Shown: piece by piece, positions 28,304 through 35,960 of the stretch | How the letters are laid out: the number at the start of each line of letters is the position of its first letter | How positions within the stretch are numbered: position 1 is the stretch's first letter | The notes under the pieces: model-generated | What the model saw: the letters and a program-made list of their open reading frames with translations, nothing else | What the model was told of the DNA's origin: nothing | Database searches by the model: none | Assembly (NCBI RefSeq): GCF_003590715.1 | Contig: NZ_QQVY01000004.1 | Span: forward strand, 186,001-250,000 | Direction of reading: 5' to 3' | Source: Paracoccus sp. JM45 | GTDB lineage: Bacteria > Pseudomonadota > Alphaproteobacteria > Rhodobacterales > Rhodobacteraceae | Length of the DNA: 64,000 bases | Program-made: the position numbers and the translations under genes

Positions 28304-28888
28304 ATGCTGATATTCTGGGACCAACGGCTGGTTTTTCTGGCGAACCCCAAAACAGGCTCTAGTGCGGTCGAAATGGCGCTTGAATCCTTGGCGTCGGCGG
28401 CATTGCAGCGGCCTGCACAGCTGAAACACACCGATATCGGTACTTATAACAAGCATCTTGGCCCGTGGCTCGAGGCGCAGACAGGCGAACGTTTCACCAC
28501 AGTCGCCCTGATGCGCGAACCTGTGGACTGGCTGCGCAGCTGGTATCGGTTCAAATTGCGTGATGATCACGAAGATCCCCATCACGCTATGGCCGGAATG
28601 TCGTTTTCGGAATTTGCCACCGAATACGCACAGGAAGGTGGCAGCCCGATGCTGGGCATTTCCAGCCAGTCGGATTTCCTGACCCACCGCATGCGTACTG
28701 TCGATTGCATGTTCCAATACGAGCGTATTCAGGATTTCGTCGATTTCCTTGAAAACCGGCTGGATTGCGCGATCGAGCTGCCGCGCATCAACGTGCCACC
28801 AAGTGTCGATGTCCATCTGGATGCACAATCCGAACGCCAGTTGCGGCAAGCCATGACCAACGATCTGGATCTATACGATACGTTGTGA
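28304..28888 (+). CDS. Sulfotransferase-like protein
   Basis: A 194-residue protein whose N-terminus LVFLANPKTGSSAVEMAL resembles the 5'-phosphosulfate loop of PAPS-dependent sulfotransferases, and whose TTVALMREPVDWLRSWYRF resembles the 3'-phosphate binding segment (R and S in RxPxxxLxS). The protein is shorter than classical members but fits the small bacterial Sulfotransfer-type group. It would transfer sulfate to an unknown acceptor, perhaps a surface glycan. It stands alone, divergent from recA and convergent with cckA, whose end is 6 bp away. Confidence 0.78.
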   Translation: MLIFWDQRLVFLANPKTGSSAVEMALESLASAALQRPAQLKHTDIGTYNKHLGPWLEAQTGERFTTVALMREPVDWLRSWYRFKLRDDHEDPHHAMAGMSFSEFATEYAQEGGSPMLGISSQSDFLTHRMRTVDCMFQYERIQDFVDFLENRLDCAIELPRINVPPSVDVHLDAQSERQLRQAMTNDLDLYDTL

Positions 28889-28894
28889 CCTGCC

Positions 28895-30985
28895 CTAACT
28901 TTGCGGCGCGTCCTGATCGGGGCGCGTCAGCTGCCGGTGGACCAGCTCGGTCAACTCGCTAAGGGTGAAGGGCTTGGCAAGGAAGGCCGCGTCGGGCACA
29001 GGCACCTGACCATCCACGAAAATATCCTCGGTATAGCCGGACATGAAGATGACTTTGGCTTGTGGCATTAGCTTGCGGCCTTCGCGCACCCATGACGGCC
29101 CGTCCAAACCCGGCATCACGACATCGGTCACGAAGATATCGATCTGCTGGTCACCCTTTTCCAGTATTTCCAACGCCGCCTCGCCCGAGGCCGCCTCGGC
29201 CACCTCGAAGCCTTTCAGTTTCAGCGCGCGGGCGGCAAAGGCACGGACCGGTGCCTCGTCTTCCACCAATAGGACTTTGCCGCGAACGAATTGCTTGACG
29301 GGCGCAACGGCTGCGGCTGGCTTCGCCGCAATATCGGTGATGGCATGGGCCGGGAAGTAGATCGAGAATGTCGTGCCCCGCCCCAATTCGCTGTCGCAGA
29401 AGATATAACCGCCTGTCTGTTTGACGATACCATAGGCAGTTGACAGCCCCAGCCCCGTTCCTTCGCCCGCACGCTTGGTGGTGAAAAACGGATCGAAGAT
29501 TTTCCCCAGATGATCGGGCGCAATGCCCGAGCCTGTGTCGCTGACACTGATCGCAACATAATCGCCCTGCGCCAGCGTCACACTGTCGCGGTTTTCCGGC
29601 GCGGCCAGACGGATATTGCGGGTTCTGACGGTAATATCACCGCCGTCAGGCATGGCGTCGCGGGCATTGACCACCAGATTCATGATCACCTGTTCCAGCT
29701 GCCGCTTGTCCCCGCGCATGGCGGCCAATGCCGGATCATGGGTGATGGTCAACCCGACGCGTTCCCCCACCAGACGGTTCAGCAGATGCGTCAGATCGGC
29801 CAATGTGTCACGCAAATCCAGCGTCTGCATTTTCAGCGTCTGCTTGCGTGAAAACGCCAGCAACTGGCTGACCAGCGCCGCGGCCCTGTTCGAGTTCTGG
29901 CTGATCTGGTCCAGATCGGCAAAATCGGGATCACCCTTATCATGACGCAGCATCAGCAGGTCGCAATGCCCGCTGATCGCCGTCAGCAGATTGTTGAAAT
30001 CATGTGCGACACCGCCAGCCAATTGTCCGATGGCCTGCATCTTCTGGCTTTGGGCAAATTGCGCCTCGAGTGTTTTAAGGGCGCTGGCGTCGTTCAGCAC
30101 AGCAATCATACGGGCCGGATCAAGGGGGTCGCGGGCAAGGCCGACCTGAAAATGCCGGTCGCGCATATCACCCGTTCGGCTGTCGCGGTGGCGCAGGCGC
30201 AGCATCTCGGTCTGGTTTACGGCGCGCCCGGCGCACATATCGGCCAGCCAATCCAGCAAGGGCCGCCCCGGTCCATCCAGCAATTCAGCCAGATTCTGGT
30301 CACCGGTGCCGGTCAGCATACCGTCCAGCAGGTTGCGGGCAAATATATTGGCACGACAGATGGTGCCATCCGTTTCGATCCGCAGCAAAGCCACGGGGAT
30401 GGCATCGAAATCATCAACATCATCCTCATCATAGGGTGCAGCCAGTACCGTGTCGGCATAGCCCGCCTGACGATAGGACCAGATCTGCAAGGGTGCATCG
30501 GGCAGACAGCTCAGCGTCAGGACATCGTTATCTGCAAGCGTCATTTCCGCATTGCCAAGCCGCATGGCACGCGATGTCATATCAGCCAACTGCCCATGGG
30601 CATCGGCGCGCAGGCGCGCCATCAGCGACAGGATGCTGCGGCCTGTCATATCTTCGAACCGGTGATGCGCTGCGGGGTTCTGGAACAAGACCAATCCGTC
30701 GCTGTCACACAGCCAGACAGGTTCAGGCGCGGCAGAAACCTCACCCTTGATGGCGGACATGGCACGGCGGGCAGCAAGTCCACGCGACAGATGCGACAAC
30801 GACACCGCCCCGCCCAGCAGATACCACGCGACCGAGACTGTCCCGACAGCCACTGCCGTCAAGCCGGTGGCTGCGCCCGGTGCAACGGCCAGAACCCCTG
30901 CCCCTGCAACCACCGGCGTCAAAAGCAATGGCAGTGCGGCAAGCGCGCCCTTGGGCATTCCCGCTTTTTCATCAAGCTGCAGCAT
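28895..30985 (-). CDS. cckA: Hybrid sensor histidine kinase CckA
   Basis: This is the likely cell-cycle kinase that feeds phosphate through ChpT to CtrA; in Rhodobacteraceae the pathway governs motility and gene transfer agents. The 696-residue protein has two N-terminal membrane segments (about residues 12-62), PAS-like regions (about 85-300), a HisKA domain with H328 in GGVAHDFNNLLTAI, an HATPase with SDTGSGIAPDH and GEGTGLGLST, and a C-terminal receiver with D621 in FVTDVVMPGLDGPSW followed by MSGYTEDIF. AAAGGAC precedes the ATG at 30985. A second possible start at 31072 overlaps the rsmB stop in TGATG. Confidence 0.93.
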   Translation of the reverse strand: MLQLDEKAGMPKGALAALPLLLTPVVAGAGVLAVAPGAATGLTAVAVGTVSVAWYLLGGAVSLSHLSRGLAARRAMSAIKGEVSAAPEPVWLCDSDGLVLFQNPAAHHRFEDMTGRSILSLMARLRADAHGQLADMTSRAMRLGNAEMTLADNDVLTLSCLPDAPLQIWSYRQAGYADTVLAAPYDEDDVDDFDAIPVALLRIETDGTICRANIFARNLLDGMLTGTGDQNLAELLDGPGRPLLDWLADMCAGRAVNQTEMLRLRHRDSRTGDMRDRHFQVGLARDPLDPARMIAVLNDASALKTLEAQFAQSQKMQAIGQLAGGVAHDFNNLLTAISGHCDLLMLRHDKGDPDFADLDQISQNSNRAAALVSQLLAFSRKQTLKMQTLDLRDTLADLTHLLNRLVGERVGLTITHDPALAAMRGDKRQLEQVIMNLVVNARDAMPDGGDITVRTRNIRLAAPENRDSVTLAQGDYVAISVSDTGSGIAPDHLGKIFDPFFTTKRAGEGTGLGLSTAYGIVKQTGGYIFCDSELGRGTTFSIYFPAHAITDIAAKPAAAVAPVKQFVRGKVLLVEDEAPVRAFAARALKLKGFEVAEAASGEAALEILEKGDQQIDIFVTDVVMPGLDGPSWVREGRKLMPQAKVIFMSGYTEDIFVDGQVPVPDAAFLAKPFTLSELTELVHRQLTRPDQDAPQS

Positions 30986-31071
30986 CCGAATCGTCCTTTT
31001 GCCCTGCGACGATCCCCTTGCTATCCGACCCTTCCTTAAAAGAGCGTTAACCTTGATGCGCTGCCGCGCCA

Positions 31072-32223
31072 TCAGGCGTTGCGCACCAAAACGGCCATAT
31101 AAAAGCCGTCCCCTGCCGTCAGTGGCGTCCACGACTGGTCCGTTTCCAGTGAAAACCCGGGGTGACGTTCCAGAAAGCCTGCGACCTGCGCGGCATTCTC
31201 GGAATCCAGAACCGAACAGGTCATATAGGCAAGATGCCCGCCGACGCGGATCAGGCGGGCGACCTGATCTATGATCTCGGCCTGAACCTCGGTCAGGCGG
31301 GTCAGCTGTTCCGGTGTCAGCCGCCATTTGGCATCAGGGGTGCGGCGCCATGTGCCAGTGCCCGAACAGGGCACATCGGCCACGACCAGATCGAAGGTCC
31401 CTTCCGGCTTGCGGACTATACGCACCGGTGCGCCCGAACGTTCGGCCCGTTCCGGCAGATCCCCCATACGGGCGGGCAAGGCGTCATGGGCCACAAAGCG
31501 CGCCTTGGGCTGGCGCGCGGCCAGCGCCAGTGTTTTACCACCGCCGCCCGCGCAATAATCCAGCACGCGATCATCGGCCCGCAGGGGCAGCGACGCACAG
31601 GCCAGCTGGGGTGACAGATCCTGCAATTCGACCAGACCGTCGCGATAGGCCGCCGAACGCCCGACCAGTCGTTCGTTCTGCGTAACCCGCAGGGCCGATG
31701 GCAGATCGGCAAAGGCTTCGGTCAGAATACCTTCATCGGCCAGCGACTGCGCGGCTTTGACCGGATCGGTCAATGCCAGATTGACCCGCAGCCAGACAGG
31801 CGCGCGATCCGCCATTGCTGCAGCCACCGCCCGCGCATTATCCCCAAGCGAAGCTTCCCATTGCGGCCTGACCCAATCGGGCAGATCGTCCGGCAAATCG
31901 GCAGGGGGCGTGACAGCCGCCTCATCCGCGCTTAGCGGTTGAGGGGCGTGGCCTTCGCCGGAAAAAATGCTGCCCAAGGGCTGCTGCGTCTGGCGTGCAT
32001 GACCGATCATCAGCCCGCGCCCGTCAAGCGATCCGCCGATGGCTGCCAGACTGTCGCGCTGGCGCAATGCACCAAAAACCAGATCACGAACGGCAGCGCG
32101 ATCACCGGACCCCGCAAAACGGCTGCCACGCGACCAGCGCAACAGCGCCTGTTCGGCAGGCATGCCCGACAGAACCTGATCCAAGACCGAAATGGCCGCA
32201 GAAACGCGGGCGGCGGGGGTCAT
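31072..32223 (-). CDS. rsmB: RsmB/NOP-family rRNA m5C methyltransferase
   Basis: A 383-residue SAM-dependent enzyme of the RsmB/Nop2 class that methylates C5 of a cytosine in rRNA, probably 16S C967. An N-terminal NusB-like helical region comes first (about 1-65). The Rossmann domain has the SAM loop LDYCAGGGGKT (221-231), Cys286 in DVPCSGTGTWRR and catalytic Cys336 in YMTCSVL. Orthologues in this family of bacteria are more divergent than E. coli RsmB, so the exact target is inferred. The gene is directly upstream of cckA and probably cotranscribed with it. Confidence 0.85.
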   Translation of the reverse strand: MTPAARVSAAISVLDQVLSGMPAEQALLRWSRGSRFAGSGDRAAVRDLVFGALRQRDSLAAIGGSLDGRGLMIGHARQTQQPLGSIFSGEGHAPQPLSADEAAVTPPADLPDDLPDWVRPQWEASLGDNARAVAAAMADRAPVWLRVNLALTDPVKAAQSLADEGILTEAFADLPSALRVTQNERLVGRSAAYRDGLVELQDLSPQLACASLPLRADDRVLDYCAGGGGKTLALAARQPKARFVAHDALPARMGDLPERAERSGAPVRIVRKPEGTFDLVVADVPCSGTGTWRRTPDAKWRLTPEQLTRLTEVQAEIIDQVARLIRVGGHLAYMTCSVLDSENAAQVAGFLERHPGFSLETDQSWTPLTAGDGFYMAVLVRNA

Positions 32224-32371
32224 AGCATAGGTCCGATGGTCGAAAATCCGTTGCACATAAGTTGTCCCCCTTGCAGCTTGCCCGATCTGGACGTCGTCCC
32301 GCTTATCACGGGCGTCACCATGCGCTCAATCGCGGAAAAGCTGCAAATCACGATGGACGGCGCGTTATTTG

Positions 32372-33055
32372 TCAGAACGCCTGCGCGCGCAACCTTACGA
32401 ACGGACACCACATCAATGCAGGGACCGGCAACAGTGCCACCACATGGATGACACCCGGCACATCACGCATGACCGCCAGCCGGATCATGTGGCGCGCCAT
32501 TTCAAGGCTGGCCGAGGGCGCACGGGTGACCAGACCGCCAAGATAGCGCTGCCCGTTGTCCCAAACCGGCCCGATCTCGGCCCCCGCCAGCATGGCTGCG
32601 ATCAGTGCCAGCAGAACAGGATAGACCAGCAGCCCCGCAATCCCTAGCAATCCTGACAGCACGACCTTGCAGCCAAGCACGATGCTATAGGCAAGGCTGG
32701 CTTTCCGCAGCGCCGGAGAGACAGCCAGAACATCCCCCCAAGAGGCATCGAACCATTCCGTGCCGATCGTATCGGCCTGTTGTCCCCGCAAAGCGCGGTG
32801 GAACGCCCCTTCGATAGCGCGGGCGCGGCGGTCATGGATGACAAATTCGATGATGGGCTTTTCGGGAAAGGCGGTTGCCTGTTCTGCCACACGCGACAAA
32901 CCGCGGCTGGAATAGCCGATCTTGATGCGGCGCGGGTGGCTGGGAAAGCGATAGCCATAGACGATATTGGGATTTGCCGGCGATCCGACCACTACGGTTC
33001 GGGACAGATCGAAGTTTCCACGAACCGTCCTCAGTTTTTTTCCTCTGATCGCCAA
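32372..33055 (-). CDS. GIY-YIG-like (T5orf172-type) domain protein with membrane anchor
   Basis: The 227-residue protein has, at about residues 30-105, VYGYRFPSHPRRIKIGYSSRGLSRVAEQATAFPEKPIIEF, then AIEGAFHRALRGQ and GTEWFDAS. That order fits the T5orf172/MUG113 branch of the GIY-YIG nuclease fold: V-Y, R-I-K-I-G, an Arg, a Glu on the helix, and G-T-E-W-F. The C-terminal half has two strong membrane segments (about 120-165) and a weaker third near the end. It starts with TTG at 33055; AAGGAAG is placed correctly before it, though an internal GTG is possible. Target and activity are unknown. It is a single gene downstream of no visible partner. Confidence 0.72.
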   Translation of the reverse strand: MAIRGKKLRTVRGNFDLSRTVVVGSPANPNIVYGYRFPSHPRRIKIGYSSRGLSRVAEQATAFPEKPIIEFVIHDRRARAIEGAFHRALRGQQADTIGTEWFDASWGDVLAVSPALRKASLAYSIVLGCKVVLSGLLGIAGLLVYPVLLALIAAMLAGAEIGPVWDNGQRYLGGLVTRAPSASLEMARHMIRLAVMRDVPGVIHVVALLPVPALMWCPFVRLRAQAF

Positions 33056-33352
33056 GGACCGCTTCCTTCACTTCCGCCCCCGCGCAGGGGGTCTTCTTGT
33101 TCCCTTTATCCACCGGCCTTTGAACGTATCAGGAACCGGCGATAGGGGTTTGAGTGGAATTAGAAAAAACTTTGCTGCTCTGCAAGAACAAATGGTTAAC
33201 ATAGCCCGCGATTCACAGCATTGTTTGTGCGCTGTATTACGCTGACACGCACGCACCATCCCAGAAACGTGAACCGACGTTATCAAGGTTGCGAAACCTG
33301 CATGGACAAACCACGTTACCGATACAACTGAATGAAACCTGAAAGGATCTTT
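33056..33352. other. Divergent gap upstream of the peroxiredoxin-like gene
   Basis: About 297 bp without a supported gene. It contains a small CCCCC/GGGGG hairpin at 33077-33091 and an AT-richer stretch around 33160-33240 that could hold promoters for both flanking genes. No tRNA-like or repeated structure was seen. Confidence 0.5.
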
Positions 33353-33877
33353 ATGACCCGTCATAGCACGCTGATGCCCGGACAACTTGTTCCGATGATC
33401 GAAGCCAAAAATGACGAAGGCAATGCCTTTGCGCTTCCGACTTCGGGCGATACCCGTATGACGGCGATCTTCTTTTACCGTGGCGTACATTGCCCGCTGT
33501 GCCATAAGCAGATCGAAGAACTTGCAGGCCGTCAGGATGATTTCAAGGAACTGGGCGTCGAGGTTGCCGCCATCTCGATGGACGACGAAGAACGCTATGG
33601 TCGCCAGAAAGAAGAATGGAAATTCGGCAATCTGCCGATTGGCCATGACCTGAGCGAAGCATCGGCCCGCGAATGGGGTCTATATATGTCCGCCAAATCG
33701 AAGGATGCCGAACCTGCCCTGTTTGCCGAACCCGGTATTGCGCTGGTTCTGCCCGATGGTCGCCTGTTCGCCTTCTATCTGCAGAACGTTCCTTTCGCCC
33801 GTCCCACACTGGATGACCTGCTAACCGGTCTTGGCTTTATCCTTAGCCGTGATTATCCGATCCGGGGGACCGCATAA
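33353..33877 (+). CDS. Peroxiredoxin-like (AhpC/TSA-fold) protein
   Basis: A 174-residue thioredoxin-fold protein with FFYRGVHCPLCHKQIEEL, giving C47 and C50 in a CxxC arrangement instead of the single peroxidatic Cys context of typical peroxiredoxins. VAAISMDDEERYGRQK and LPIGHDLSEASAREWGLY follow as expected for the AhpC/TSA fold. It may reduce peroxides or disulphides in the cytoplasm. GAAAGGATC precedes the ATG at 33353. Its stop overlaps the next start in TAATG, so the two genes are coupled. Confidence 0.88.
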   Translation: MTRHSTLMPGQLVPMIEAKNDEGNAFALPTSGDTRMTAIFFYRGVHCPLCHKQIEELAGRQDDFKELGVEVAAISMDDEERYGRQKEEWKFGNLPIGHDLSEASAREWGLYMSAKSKDAEPALFAEPGIALVLPDGRLFAFYLQNVPFARPTLDDLLTGLGFILSRDYPIRGTA

Positions 33878-34338
33878 TGCAGTTGACCCCGATGCGCTGT
33901 ATGATGTCGGCGGCGGCCATGATGGTGGCCGCAACCACCGCACAGGCTGATGAATGGGTCGTCAAGCACAGCCCCTATGACGTTCAGGAAACCGCCGACC
34001 GTCTGGAAGGCGTGATCGAGGGAAGCCCTGCCGCATTGGTCGCCCGCGTCGATCACCAGCAGTCCGCAACAGATGCGGGACTTGAAATGCAGCCGGCGAC
34101 TGTCTTTATCTTTGGCAACCCCGCCTTGGGTACGCCGCTGATGCAGGCCGATCCGAAATCCGCGATGGATCTGCCAGCCCGCGTGTTGATCTGGGAAGAT
34201 GCCGATGGCACACAGCTTGGCTATCTGTCAGCCGAAACATTGTCCGAACGCTATGACCTGTCTGACGCCACCGAGGCATTGGATAAACTGTCGAATGCGT
34301 TGAACATGTTGACCGATAAGGCGATTGCCGAAGAATAG
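33877..34338 (+). CDS. DUF302 domain secreted protein
   Basis: The 153-residue product has a signal peptide (MQLTPMRCMMSAAAMMVAATTAQA) and then VVKHSPYDVQETADRLEGVIE, ATVFIFGNPALGTPLMQADP and MDLPARVLIWEDADG, the successive blocks of DUF302. The domain is small and of unknown function, often found with redox or metal-stress genes. It overlaps the peroxiredoxin-like gene by one base, so the pair probably acts together, one in the cytoplasm and one in the periplasm. A terminator closes the operon. Confidence 0.9.
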   Translation: MQLTPMRCMMSAAAMMVAATTAQADEWVVKHSPYDVQETADRLEGVIEGSPAALVARVDHQQSATDAGLEMQPATVFIFGNPALGTPLMQADPKSAMDLPARVLIWEDADGTQLGYLSAETLSERYDLSDATEALDKLSNALNMLTDKAIAEE

Positions 34339-34343
34339 AATAG

Positions 34344-34378
34344 AAAAGGGGGCTGCGACATACCGCAGCCCCCTTTTT
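34344..34378. terminator. Bidirectional terminator between DUF302 and dctA
   Basis: GGGGGCTGCG/CGCAGCCCCC (34348-34357, 34364-34373) closes a 6-base loop with AAAA before and TTTTT after, suited to stop both convergent transcripts. Confidence 0.9.
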
Positions 34379-34385
34379 GTCCGTT

Positions 34386-35753
34386 TCAGTCGGCGCTGCT
34401 TTCACCGACCTGCAAACCGGCAGGTGCCATCGGGACACCGGCAACAGGCGCAACTTGCCCCCTGTCACGACCGCTAAGTGCGGCATTCAGCGCGTCTCGG
34501 TCCAAAGCCCCTTCCCACCGGCTGACAACAACCGTTGCCACGGCGTTGCCGATGAAATTGGTGATCGACCGGCATTCGGACATGAAGCGGTCTACGCCAA
34601 GGATCAGCGCCATACCCGCAACCGGCACCGTCGGCACAACCGACAGCGTCGCGGCCAGCGTGATAAAGCCCGCGCCCGTCACACCCGCAGCACCTTTGGA
34701 CGACAGCATTGCCACCAGCAGTAAAAGCACCTGCTGTTGCAGCGACAGGTCGGTATTGGTTGCCTGCGCGATAAACAGCGCCGCCAGCGTCATATAGATA
34801 TTGGTGCCATCCAGATTGAAAGAATACCCCGTCGGCACAACCAGCCCCACGACGGGACGGGCGCAACCGGCCTTCTCCATCTTCTCCATCAGCGACGGCA
34901 GGGCGGATTCCGACGACGAGGTGCCCAGAACCAGCAGAATTTCCGTCCGCAGATAGCTGATCAGCCGGAAGATCGAGAATCCGTTGACCATGCAGACGGT
35001 CCCCAAAATCACGATAATGAAAATGGCCGAGGTCAGATAGAACGTCCCCACCAGTGCCGCCAGATTGGCAACTGCGCTGATGCCATATTTGCCGATGGTA
35101 AAGGCGAATGCGCCAAAGGCACCGATGGGTGCTGCCTTCATCAGGATGTCGACCACACGGAAAATCGCATGGCTGGCGCTTTCAAAGACCGCAAGAACCG
35201 GCTTTGCCTTATCACCGATCAGGATCATCGAAATACCGAACAGGATTGCCACGAACAGCACCTGAAGGATGTTGCCCTCGACAAAGGCCGACACCAGCGT
35301 CGTCGGGATGATATCCATGACAAAGCCGACCAGCGACGTCTCATGCGCTTTTTCGGCATATCCGGTGACCGTGCTGGCATCCAGCGTCGTCGGGTCGATG
35401 TTCATCCCGCGGCCCGGCTGGACAACATTCGCCACGATCAACCCGACAACCAGCGCCAGCGTTGAAAACGTCAGGAAATAGGCAAAAGCCTTGCCCACAA
35501 CCGACCCCACGCCGCGCAGTGTGCCCATTCCGGCCAGTCCGGTCACGATGGTCAGGAAGATGACCGGCGCGATGATCATCTTGACCAGTTTGATGAAGCC
35601 GTCACCAAGCGGCTTCAACGCCTCGCCCGTCTGGGGATAGAAATGCCCGATCAGCGCACCGCAGATAATGGCGAAAATGACCTGAAAATAGAGATGGGCG
35701 TAAACGGGTTTTGACCCCTGCGCATGGGGCTGCGCGGTGTGATCCAACTGCAT
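34386..35753 (-). CDS. dctA: C4-dicarboxylate:cation symporter DctA
   Basis: An inner-membrane carrier of the DAACS family that takes up succinate, fumarate and malate with protons or sodium. The 455-residue protein has the family's eight transmembrane helices and re-entrant loops, with the signature [19 protein letters not shown] and the substrate-binding [14 protein letters not shown], followed later by [25 protein letters not shown] lies before the ATG at 35753. It is divergent from dctBD; an operator-like palindrome pair in the gap suggests activation by DctD. Confidence 0.96.
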   Translation of the reverse strand: MQLDHTAQPHAQGSKPVYAHLYFQVIFAIICGALIGHFYPQTGEALKPLGDGFIKLVKMIIAPVIFLTIVTGLAGMGTLRGVGSVVGKAFAYFLTFSTLALVVGLIVANVVQPGRGMNIDPTTLDASTVTGYAEKAHETSLVGFVMDIIPTTLVSAFVEGNILQVLFVAILFGISMILIGDKAKPVLAVFESASHAIFRVVDILMKAAPIGAFGAFAFTIGKYGISAVANLAALVGTFYLTSAIFIIVILGTVCMVNGFSIFRLISYLRTEILLVLGTSSSESALPSLMEKMEKAGCARPVVGLVVPTGYSFNLDGTNIYMTLAALFIAQATNTDLSLQQQVLLLLVAMLSSKGAAGVTGAGFITLAATLSVVPTVPVAGMALILGVDRFMSECRSITNFIGNAVATVVVSRWEGALDRDALNAALSGRDRGQVAPVAGVPMAPAGLQVGESSAD

Positions 35754-35887
35754 GTGGTCTCCTCCAACCTGCATATGTCGTCATGTGACGCGCAGCATAG
35801 GCATTCTGACAACACATCGAAGCGATGACAGCATTTAGGACAACCATCTGAATTTACATATTTTTGCAGACCAGACGCATGACTGAA

Positions 35888-35917
35888 TGTGCGGTTTCCC
35901 GCACAGTTCGGAACTGT
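35888..35917. promoter_or_regulatory. DctD-type operator and overlapping palindrome
   Basis: TGTGCGG-TTTC-CCGCACA at 35888-35905 has the same arms as the rhizobial DctD binding site as I recall it. Its last three bases begin a second palindrome, ACAGTTC-G-GAACTGT, at 35903-35917. The pair lies 135-164 bp upstream of dctA and just before dctB. No TGGCAC-N5-TTGC sigma54 promoter was seen towards dctA. Confidence 0.7.
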
Positions 35918-35960
35918 TAGTGTGGAAAACGAAACACAGCCCGTGAAAGCGCCAGACCCC

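Noticed and set aside
30986..31327. Long N-terminal extension of cckA
   Set aside because: Most of it is rsmB sequence in another frame. Only the short extension from 31072 remains possible and is noted separately.
35754..35887. Search for a sigma54 promoter upstream of dctA
   Set aside because: No TGGCAC-N5-TTGC match was found on the dctA strand. A weak sigma70-like TTCGAT/TATGCT pair is present but not strong enough to list.
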